From Phoronis australis (taxonomy: Eukaryota; Phoronida; Phoronidae), in NCBI GenBank assembly GCA_002633005.1, contig NMRA01000001.1, positions 4,404,265 to 4,449,190 on the forward strand: a stretch of 44,926 nucleotides of DNA, in the 5' to 3' direction. Positions 31,237-43,200 of the stretch are shown here, piece after piece. How positions within the stretch are numbered: position 1 is the first letter of the stretch; each line of letters opens with the position of its first letter. Below the pieces are notes generated by a model. It saw nothing but the letters and a program-made list of their open reading frames with translations, had not been told where the DNA came from and made no database searches. The position numbers and the translations under genes were made by a program.

Positions 31237-34200
31237 GTAAGATCATGTTAAGAAATCGATGAGTGACTTTCAAAACAAGAAACTACAACTGTTAGTTGTA
31301 CATTCTCTAAGACTAAGTAAAGTAGTCTAGCCAGCCAGCTAGCTGTGTAAATTGTAATGAAATCTACCGTCAAAATACAGCGAGTTCCACTGGCACTGTG
31401 TGTCGAGCCCAGACAGACCTCATAATTGCACACAGCCTGGGTAGTTCTGCTCGTCACCTCGCCGTGAAACTTATATCAACATGTAGAAAAAAGACCGGCG
31501 GGGCTGCATGTGTTCTAGATGTGCTTCCTGTTAATCATATGAGCTTCGATGTTAGCTACTCGCTATGGGCAATTGCCTATTAGCTGAATGGTTAGCACGG
31601 GGGTCGCTGGTTCGATTCCCGTGTTGGGTAATCTCAGCTATTACTACACATGTAAAATCTGGGAGTCTACCGACACTCACTTTACCCGTTGGCGTTACAG
31701 CTGTTGAAGTGGAAAACAATCTAATAAATGTCACTTTCTTGCATAATTCTCTGCCTTTTGTAATAAAGAAAAGTATGTCGTTTTGACAACAGTACACTCA
31801 TGACATGTGCACGCGCCATTTTCTAAATTTTTGGGACATCTCTCGGGAGCAGATGACAGCTTCAAAGTGCAGCAAAATTTGTTCTGAAATTCGGTTTGCT
31901 AGTTTCAAAACTCTAAACACTTATGATGAAGTAAAACCAGTTCCAATAATTTGTTGTGACGTGTATGCAACCTCGTGAAAGAACAACAGTTGATTGAAGA
32001 ATCAGCAAAAAAAGAAACTGGCCAATAGGTGACGCAATATTTCATGGCGCAAAAGATCGCACCACAATTTTAGCAGCAGAATAATGGTAGGATGCCAATT
32101 TTTCCTACACCAGTAAATAATTTAGTTTACTCAATATAGAGTGTAATTTTTAATGACACTAATTTTGTGTCACATTTTATTTGATTATTTTTTTACCCAC
32201 ATTGGCGCAAAGCTGTATATTTAGTATATAGCTTTGCACTAAGGCTATATGAAGACTACTCATCAAAATACAAGTACACTTGAGCTAGGAACCACTGTTT
32301 ATTAAGTATCAAATAAACAGAAAAATCAGGAACCCCAACTGGGAATCGAACCACAGGTCTCTAGACTGCCAGTCTAGTGCTCTTACCACTGAGCTAGTGA
32401 GGACCCGATATCTGTGCAATTAATGTTTACAGCCAAGTGTTTTCTGTGTTTATTTCGACGACTTTCATGCTCCCACATATGAGGCTTCTTGTTTTAGCGA
32501 CCTCATTTCCCATAAATTTGACAGTCTAATAATTTTGCCAGGTCCCATTTATCGAGTTGATGAATGCATAAAAGGATACAAAACCGGGTTTTGGCCTATT
32601 AACAGATACTAGATACGACTTTTCCATCCAGTTCTCTGAAAGGAAATAATGCTCTGTAGCCCTCGACAACCCTCAAACATTTGGAGGAAAATTTGAAAAC
32701 TCCGTTCAAAGTCTGCTAAACGGGCAAGTGTGACCTACGCTTTTAACGAATTACACAGCAGCTGTGGGAAAAGACTATCCACCAAGGACCATAATGTGCA
32801 ATTTGCAAAATATTGGGTATGAATCTTAGATGATTCCTGCATTTATCTTTCAAGGTTGACGCCAATGGTGCATTAGCAGGTGACAGAACGAGGATTGGTT
32901 GAAATCATCAAAATAGGGTTTAGTATCCCTTTAAGATTCAGCCCTATGTATGTGACTGTATACCTTGTTAACCAAGTAGTGTATACCAGTTGAGTCGATA
33001 CTTCTCTTGTAGTGAAAGAACTGTGCGCAGTTCATCGGTGCACGGCTGAGAAGATAGCGTCAGAATGGGCAGCCTACTCCCATACCAGGGGTACTGTGGC
33101 CATATCACTGACGCACCTTGATACGCTTGATAAACAGGTAAGTCTCCTACCTTAGTCTGGGCTCTGCTTCAAAATATAGCTTTGTCACTGGTTTTGATCA
33201 TCTTAAAAAATTGGCTGTGGATTGAAACACATTGGATCCTGCAGTTCCAAAACAGTGCATATTGGTTTTTCATCTTGTTAAAAACGAAATAACACGTGTC
33301 TATATATACTATAAGGTAAATTTCGTTAAAAACTCGACTAGACTTTGTTTGCAAGCTTGATACTAGTACGCTCATAGTTTGTGTAAACGAAGGGCCGCTA
33401 CCAAACTATACTATGAGGTAACAGTATGTTTATTATCTATTTCAGATGAGCAACAAGAAGTCTGGCAAAAGTTCCAAAACACCAGCCAGGAAGCCCACCA
33501 GGACTGTTTACTCAGCTGATGACATTCTTGATGCGTATCCTAAATACTTTAACCCTGGAAGGCCCCACGTTGTAATATTGCAACACCACTTTTGACAATC
33601 TATAATTAACCCTCAAATCATTTCCCACTCCTGTTATTGATTGTGCACCCTCCAAGGCCCATTGTTGCAGTAATGCTACAGTGTGAGGGACCTCTCTTGA
33701 GAAATGAGCTAACTTTAGATGCAACAGTGAGAATCAGTGACCCATAGAGGCTACGGAAGAGTTCTCTGAACACACTGTGTTGACTTTATTAAAAGAATTG
33801 TATGCGAATTACTAAACTTTACTAGTACCTGATTTTACGAGTATAACAAACTTATCTGAAATTGAGCAGAAGGAAAGTTGGAAGAGTTTTTGCTGATAAT
33901 TAGAGTAATTTTTATGTCAAAAGTGTTTCATTTTATGTTCTTTTGTAGTGATTTTCATAAATAAATATCTTGATAAATATTGAACATTTGCTACTGTCAG
34001 CTCCCACTGTTGCAAAATTGCAACATTGCACAAAATGAGGTCATTGAGTGCAATTTTTCTTTTAATGTTTTTTTCATCATCTAGTGACCTAACTTCAAGT
34101 GTTTTTGAGCTCAAACAGTTTTTTAAGTACATTTTTGAACATCTGGGCCTTCTGGGGTTAACTACCAAGACAATAGCCATTTTTATGTGCCATCATGTAA

Positions 34201-37200
34201 ATTATGTGTCGGTGCATATTGTTATCATCTCTGGGTGTCTGCAATCAGCGGCTGTGTCTCCTAAACACTTTGAGTATTATAATGAGATGTGGCGGATTTG
34301 TTCTTAAGAAGCTGATAGCAGACACTGATGAGTTTTGGACTTGTCCGACTACCACTCTGCCCCCTAGTGGCAATCTTAGTTTTTACGCTTGCCTTTCTAT
34401 GTTGCACTTCCTTGATGGATTTTCGTGAAATTTACCTGATTGATTTCTATTAAGGAGATAACGACACCTTCCTGTTTTTGGACATTTTCGACATATACTG
34501 CACCACCTGGTGGCACTTTTAGTCAGACAAAACACCTAGAGTTCCATCATAACATCTCAGCACTGGTGTTCATTTGATATCTCTCTGTCTCGGTCTCCAT
34601 GGAGATCGCATCTTCATTGTATTTGCACAATGGATTATCACTTGCCTTCTGTCATACGCTGGGGTACGTGATGCTTGCCTCCTGTTGTAAATTAGGGTGT
34701 TTAATGATTGCCTCCTGTTGTACAGTGAGGTACATGATGCTTTGTTCCTGTTGCACAGTAGGGTGCATGGTACTTGCCTCCTGTTAAATGGTGGGGAACA
34801 TGATGCCTTGGCTTCCTTGACTCACCAGTATGTCTCCTGAGGCTGAAGATGAGTTGGTAGATGCCTACTGCACACCTAAACATGCCCAGGTAACTAATAT
34901 ACAGCAGTCTTCCTTGTGTAATGTCACTAAGTGTTTGTGCTTTTGAACATCAAGGCTCTTTTTTGATTTACGAAATTAATCACTACTGTGAGATGCAATA
35001 TTACATGATGATAAACTGATCATGAACCAAACCCAATCTTAATAATCAACAGCAACTGTTAGGAATGACTATCCGGTGGATTCTCCGAACATTTTTTCTG
35101 AGCTGTAGGAAATAAATTCCCTTGAATAGAATTATATTGTACATGTATGTAATCAACTTGCAGAATATTTTATTTTGTGCGAAACCATCTAGAACGTTTA
35201 GAAGTTACTCTCTTTACATTGCCCTTTTAAATAATTTTAATCTCTTAGCTAAATCTGATTATGATTTACGTCAGCCTGCAGGTTTGACTATGGACAGTTT
35301 TAGAATGACCACTGGTCAGTGTGAGTCTGGTGCATTAGTTGCTAGGTTTTCAAGCTGTGCAGTATGTTTCATTTGCAACTGTTCAGTATTAGTCGCTGAT
35401 CCACTAGCTATCAAGCCGTGTAGTATGTACTGTTGAGTGCTTGTCAGTATGTATCTGATGCCCTAGGGAAGTTGTCAACCTGTCAATAGTATGCTCTATT
35501 AACCAGCGGTCCCTACATGTCTGATGCAGTAGTTGTCACCTGTGTAGTACTTTTTCTTGCAGAAAGGCCAGAAGCGTCAGATTACCCCTGAAGTAACCAA
35601 TCGCAAACGAGTAACCGACCTAGCTAGGAACTCTGCTGCGCCATTCTCACCATCAAGTTTCTCTCCAGCTGGGTATTATATTGTAGTTCAGTTCAATAAT
35701 CTTATTTCGTTCAAGTGCAATCTTCAAATTTGATGTAATTACTGGCATACTCTACTTGCTGCCATCACGTGTGTAGAATAAAAGTGAGCTCATCATCACT
35801 TAAAGGGCAATGTTAATGCTTTTTTTGAAGGACAGTTTGGTCAATTTGAGACATTATACTTAAGTGCTATAAAAATGGGATTTTAGACCTTTTCAGTCTA
35901 TTTCAATAAAAAATGAAATTCATAAAAACAGCAGTTTCTCAAACCAAAAGTTTTGTCGCTGTGAGGTTGTTCTGAAATCAACTGGTCTGAGTAAGCTAAT
36001 CCTTGGCTTTTCAGTCTGATAACTTTGCTCAATGGTCTGATAACTTCGCTCAATGGCAGAGACACCTGCAGATTTTCAGTCCTAACCCTGTTACATTAAA
36101 GTTCGCCTTTAACTTGAGCAATGATGCCAGTAACGAATGGTAAAACTAATACAGCAGCGATCCAGCTGGTCAGACACAGTGTGATGAGGTCATACTTCTG
36201 GTTTGCAGAACTAAACAGATTCAAAATACATTTTAGACTAGGTAAAAAGTGGTATATTGACCAAAAATGCCTTCAAAACGGTAACATCCCCCTTTAATTA
36301 CTTGATTTGCGTAAGTTATCATGTTGGCTTGTGAAAAGTTTTTCATTAAAATTGGATGATGTCGAAGTTGTATAGCTCAATATGTAATTATGCCAGTGCC
36401 TTAGAATTTGCATCATCAAAATGATGGCTTTTGCATAACTTGCTGCTTAAATATCATTATCCTTAGAGTGATGAATTATCTTGTTCTTTAAATATGTATA
36501 GATTTACTGCTCTGTGAGCACTTCAAGTGCTCACAGAGCAGTAAATCAAGTGACTTGATAGCACCTGTGGGAATAACAGTCTTTTGAAAATGTTTTGAGC
36601 GTTAAATCACCAATAAATGTGACCTTTACTTCATTCTTACGTTGCTTGTAGTTCGGCACGCATTGTTGCTTTGTATTTTCCAGCACAACGCCGTCTAAGT
36701 ACACGTCCAGGTCCAACGCTGGTGATGTCATTGCTAGTTATGGCGAAGTGTCAGGTGTTAACTGGACAGCAGAGAGGCGAGCGTGCACCGTCATGTTACA
36801 TGATGAGGCGACTCTGCCAGAAGAACCAGTGAAATATATGTATGAGAAGATTACGGACAAAATTCAAGGTAATGTTCAACTTTGTTCCAAATATATGGTA
36901 TTTGCAACTTTTTCTGTTAAAAAGTCTAATTGGTTTGACACTCAAAATAACCTAGATGAAGTGTAGCCTTGAACTTTTTTATAGTTAGGGATATGCATGT
37001 TCTCTGCCATCTGGTGGCTGGAAATGTAGGTTTACATTCTCTGGTTTCACTGGTTAGTTTCATTCCGCTTGACAAACCAGTGTCCCACAATTCATTGCAA
37101 ATTATGTCCCATGAATCTAATGCCTAAATGGTAAATAATTTCTAGCTGGTCCTTGTTGGTCTAAACATTTTCTGTTGTATACGTAAAAATGAAGACACGG

Positions 37201-40200
37201 ACAATCTAAAACAATACAATGGTGTTAAGTGTGTTTGTTCCAAGCATTTCTTGAAGGAGCAGTGATTGTTTGTTATCCCATCTGTGGGGCTACACATCGC
37301 TGCCATGTATTTGATACTGANCCAAACCTTATCAGAAAGTAATCCTTTACTTACCTGTAATAATTTGTGGCGTACCTTTGTCTTCCTATTCTTGTACCAG
37401 TGCCTCTGTTATCTCATTATACAATCCCTATGTCTCTGAGACTCCTGATTATGTCACAGTTGCTAATCTCTTGAGACACTTTTCTATGTCACAGTTCCCA
37501 TGCCTCTGACACGCCTGCCTTTGTCACGGCTCAGGTGTCTGTGAGACACCTGCTTATGTCACAGCTCCTGTGTCTTTGAGGTGCCTGTCTGTGTTAAGCT
37601 CCTATGTCTCTGAGACGTTTTTCTATGTAACAGTTCCTATGTCTATGTCACTGTGCTTCTGTTACCTCATGAGATGACGGATGATGCTAATGTCTCTGAC
37701 ATATTTGTCTGTGTCTAAGTGCACTGTGACCTTGTTTAGTTGACGGAAACATGAAATATCTTAACCATCATTTTCAGAACGGATTTCTTTGTCGTGCCTC
37801 AGAGATGCAAAACCTTCCCGATTGTTCCGATGGGGATTTTTAAGTTCTTGTTTCCAAAAGATCCCTTATGGGAGCTCTATATGGGTGGAGGTTCTTTTGA
37901 AATTCACCAGTATTTCTTTACGATGTGTGACTAAGCCTCAGTAACTGTTGCATCATTACATAATAACTTAACATGTCTGTTCCTTCCAGTTCTGGATGGT
38001 CTGATAGAAGACATGGCCAACTGTCTGCGGGAGCACCATCATCTAGAACACCTAACACCTGCAGCCCTACCTATGCAGGTGAGCCAAGAGTGTTGTCTTG
38101 TTTGAAAATGTCACGTGCAGTTACTTCGTCTAATTGTCCGGGCATAACATTAGTATGTTGCCCATTAAGGTAATGGCTGAATTGCTGTTGACTCAAACAC
38201 GTCTCCAGCTTATTCATTTGTCTGGTCTACCTAAACCCAAAAATTAATTCTACTGTGTATGGAACAATTTGAAGCCAATAGTATAGAATGTTTGTGACAT
38301 CGAAAGTTGACGAAGGTGATGGATTGGGTTGATTAAATTTGGAAAGCGAGTTTATTGTAAAAGGTGATACAGTCAATTTTTTTGCATCTTGACTTGCAAA
38401 TTTTTCTTGGTTTCTGCCAGTTATTTTAGAAGCAGATGCAGATGACATCTACTGCCCAGTGGCATGAAACTGTCCCAAATAGGGACTTATCTAAGTTCCC
38501 TGAATCTACTGCGTATTTGTGGTCTTGTTAAAACACTGATTGTCCTTTCAATATTTTTTTTTTGATTTGATACAATTCGAGAGTGAATTCTACGTTGAGT
38601 TATCACCATTATTGAAAATAAGTAGGGATCTTTTCATAGCAAACGCTCCTAATTTAAGTTTAAGGTCCCTAATTATTATGTTTCAGTTAAAGGCTCAGTT
38701 TTTAGTATTAGAAAATGTCGTTATTCGAAGAGGAGCTCATAATAATGATAAAATGATAGAAAAATATAACATCCTGTGAGTAAAGAACGAAACAAATGCG
38801 CAATTAAGATTTACGGAACTTAGTTGAGTCCCTTTTTGGGACTGTTTCATGCTACCAGGCACAGACCCCTGCAGCTCAGTCATCTGAACATCCACATTAA
38901 CAGAGGAATGTGAAGGTCCTGCCCTAGTGTATTCCCATTGTTTAACCTCTTTGGTGTATTTCATCACAGCTAATAGGCTTGTGTCAGAATTTTTTAATCC
39001 ACCACTCAACTATTTCTGCTTATTCGAAAAATAATTTATATCTAATAGCTAAACTCTGATCTGCCAACACTCATGTTGCAAAAAAATATCCAATAATTGC
39101 CAAGTGGCAGTGAAAGGCTGACTAAAGCCTAAGTGACTTTTCACAAAACTGGTCCCAGGTTACAATCCATGATTCTTGTCTGTGCTCATGGGCAGTGAAA
39201 TTTCTCACCACAGATCTCCTGTTTGTAATCAACTCTAAGACTATTTTGTGTCAAGGTGTGTATGCGGATGATGAAAGCTTTCTTTGTTTTGCATCAACGG
39301 TTTGGAGCTGCTCTCAACTTGTTAACAATTGTATCACATTTAGGAAGAAGCAAGTGTTGTGTGCCGTGTGGGCTGTGACAGTGAAGGCAAGCTGAATGCC
39401 AAGTCAGTAGTGTTGGAGGATAGTATGGACATGTCTGGCAGACATGTACCCTTGGATGTGTCTGGGCTCAACTCTTATTCACTCTTCCCTGGTCAGGTAT
39501 GTTGGTATGCCATTATATGGCGTGATAGACATGTACCCCTGCTCAGGTATCTTCGTGCGCCAAAATTTGGGGTGATAGGCCCCTGCTCAGGTATCTTGGT
39601 GTGCCAGTATATGTGGTGATAAACATGTACCCCTGCTCAGGTATCTTGGTGTGCCAAATACATGGAGTGATAGACACGTGCTGCTGGTCAGGTATCTTGG
39701 TGTGCCAATATATGGGGTAATAGACATGTACTTTTCACCAAGGTCAGTGTTTCAGTTTTCAGATTCCAAGAATGTGATTATGACCAATGTGGAGCCGAGG
39801 TAGTTATCACGTTTTTGGGGTCTGAACCTTACCAAGCGTGAAAGTCAATTACAAGCAATATGATTGCTTCCATAAAGAAATTCATGTTAGTTTGTTGGTA
39901 CAGTCTAACCTATATGAAGATAACAAACTATGCTGATTACTAGAAGAACAGTATAATTCTATTGCTTATACATGTTCTGGGAAAAGGGACTTAAAACCGA
40001 GAAATAGTAACTGCTTGAGCTGGCACGGTGTTACATAACATTATAGACTACTTTAGAGCCCTGAGCAGCTGTGGGACAAAACACACTACAAAGTGAAACA
40101 TAACTTTTTTTTAATAACATTGAAAGTTCATTGAAATGTCACAGCATGGCTGAGATAACACTAAGGATGGAAACCAACAGGTTACCTGCGGTGCAAAAGA

Positions 40201-43200
40201 CTCATAGAAAACAACAGCACCATCTGTTGTTAATGGCACATGTATTTCCTGTGATCAACCTGTGGATTCGCTGGTTGAGTCTAAAGGGCTGGGCCGTACA
40301 CCTCTCATCTTGTAGATTGTGATACTGTGAATCATTGCGATACTATGAATCATTCAAATTAGACATTGGGTAATGCATGGCGTAATAATGTCTATTGATT
40401 TGCTCAAACTCTAAAATGTGGTGATCTGTTAGTGAAATGCCAGCCACTGACTACAAATCTGCTCGCGTTAATTTGTGCCCAGGTCATTGCTGTGGATGGA
40501 CTAAATACAAGTGGTCAGAAGTTTGTAGCTAAGAAGATACACGCTGGTGTTCCCCCCTCTTTGCCAACCTCCAATCTGTCTGGAGACGGTGAGTGCAATG
40601 TTTACTTAATGATTACGTTTAAAGGCCTGTGCACAGCCGTCTTTGAGAGCCAGTGCTTTGGTTCATGTTTTGGGGTGGAAATGCGCTATTTATGCTCCCA
40701 CATATATCTGGGCGCATATTGCTGTCATGTGGATGTCTGCTCAACGTCTCGTTAACCCCTGGTCGGACCTTTATGAAATTTGGTATAATGGTGCATGCCA
40801 TTTTTCAATCTGTCCTTTACCCCAGGACCAGAAGGGTGGAGCTTTTTAGTGTTTTTGGGGGGAAGAATGTTTCCTGATGACTTGACTATGAGGTATGTGA
40901 CAACAATGACTAGTTGATGTTGGGGCAGATTAAACCACAGCAGTGCCTGGACAAGGGACTTTTTCACTACCTTTAGGGAGAAGCTAGTTTCTGAATGATT
41001 CATAGAGAATCAATTAGCAGATTTCAATTAATTATGACAGTATGTGACAGCATTGTGCCATCCATTTTGGTCATAACAAGCTTTTTCAGTACTTTGGGGA
41101 GAAGAACGTTTCTGGATGACGTCTCGAAATCTGATGTGCCATACTCTTTCTCAGTTCTGGCTATTGTACCTACCTATCAAATTGTTGTCTTGTACCTTCA
41201 TGAAACTAATAAGCATCCCTAGAAACATACCGTTTGCGATGTACTGTGGGTGCAAATCAATGCTTCGCATTGCTCTTTTTTATTTTTTAATGCCTGAGTT
41301 AGCTTTCATAATTACGCTTCATAAATCCATGGACAGCATGGAGTTCATTGCTTCTTTTAACGGAAAGAATCGTTCTCACTTATGTGATTCATCTTAGTAT
41401 GAAGTTTGCGATTTTGACGAGACTTACTTATAATTATCACATTGTGAATTTAGGTAAGGGATCTGAGAATCAATGGTTAGTTTTTTGGTGAATTGAGCAT
41501 ATCGGTGTTACAGATATGACCTGGTGACTTTCTCATTTAGATGTGTTGAACGTGCTGATCAGCTGTGGTCCCTACACAACATCAGACTCGCTGGTATATG
41601 AACCTCTGGAAGACTTGAAGAAGTGTATCAGGGCACAGAAACCCAACGTCTGCATTCTGGTGAGACAAATTTTCATGACGACAACTTTTTCTATTCACTG
41701 TATTTGGTACGCGAGCGTTTTTCCTTTGATTGTTTTTATTGACTGCACATTGTTTTACTTTTTAGATGGGACCATTTGTCGATGCTGCCAATGAAAATTT
41801 TGAGGTATGTTGTCTCTCTTTGCATTTGGCATTCCAGTTTTATGCGCTGCCTTCCAAAATGGCTGCCATCAGTGCCTCGGTGTGTCTGCTGTATGTTTTA
41901 TGGTGCATGAAACCGCACTGCTGATCCCTGATCAATTTTACCTCAGATCAATGTTTAACTGACTCTTGATGTGAATTATAAATGTTGAACTGTCTATTTA
42001 TGTAAACTATAAATGTTGTAAAATATCAATGTTTAATTGTAACTTGACATGAAATGAAAATGTTTGACACTGTGAATTTCCTGTGATTTTACAGAATGGT
42101 TACATTGAGGAAACATTTGAAGACATATTTAAATCCTTAGTGTCATCACTTGTTAAAGAAACAGCAAGGTAAAGATTTTATTGGAACAGTGGTTAATTAT
42201 GTAACTAATTGGATAAGAGTGTCAGGAATCTACCAACACCATTCGACTTTATGACTCTAATGTCCATTTTTAACACACTGTCCACCTTATAGAATCGTGT
42301 CCATAAGAGAGTGTCAAGAATTTGCTAATACTCCATCTGTTGGTAACCGAGCGCTGTCACCCAATACTCCGTCTGTTGCTATCTAAACACTGTCACTCAC
42401 TCAACTCCGTCTATTGCTAGCTGAACACTGGCATTCAACAAATTTATGGTTGCCCATGTCTGTGTGGCACACACGGTGCTGTCCTGGATGCTGCTCGCTC
42501 TTGTGAGCAGCCCAGTTATCAACTAAGCAACTCTCTGAAACTTTAAGTCATCTATTGCCAACTTTTGGCTCAGTTCCTTCTGAGCAATGAGTTATTCCAT
42601 GTTATGCAAATTGGTTTTTCACAGAAAGTTGATAAAATCTTGTAAAAGTTTCTAGTGTTGTTGATTGCTATACCAAGGCTGTAGTTTCTATTGAAACACT
42701 GGTGGTTTTTCACTGTACAGCCATAGCTGAGCTGTGTTGTTTCACTGTACAGTCATAGCCAAGAGTTGTGTTGTTTCACTGTACAGTCATAGCTGAGCTG
42801 CTGTTAGAAATCAAATTGTGGACCTTGACTAATACAGAGTTCAAACGAGAAGGCAGATTGTACATGTCAAGAATATTTCACATAAAAGTACTTGTCAGAC
42901 TTCCAATCTTCTTAACATCTGCTCCCAAATCTGCCCGTAGATATACTCTCTGACCATGAAAGGACTATATTGCAGTGTTCTGTCTTGTAGTTAGATGCTG
43001 TTCATGCATGCTGTTTACATACGATTGCCCAGCCAGAATATTGGTTCTTTGCACATGAATGGTGTGATAATGAGCATAGAGAATGCTTAAATTACTCTTA
43101 TGGACACTATTTTGAGGTATCTGCTTTCTGATTCAGATGTACTATTTGTCTCCTTTAAAAATTCACAGATGACCACTGTATGTAATTGTTTTAGTTCATA

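Larger units (their letters stand above)
31237..33012. other. POLA2: POLA2 intron 1, 1.8 kb, repeat-rich
   Basis: Contains two tRNA-derived SINE-like heads in opposite orientation (31575 plus, 32406 minus), a small inverted repeat (32295-32320) and a short MITE (32569-32934). No exon seen. Confidence 0.6.

Noticed and set aside
32330-32406. Functional tRNA-Ala(GGC)
   Set aside because: Acceptor stem does not pair and the T stem is mismatched; kept as SINE/pseudo-tRNA.
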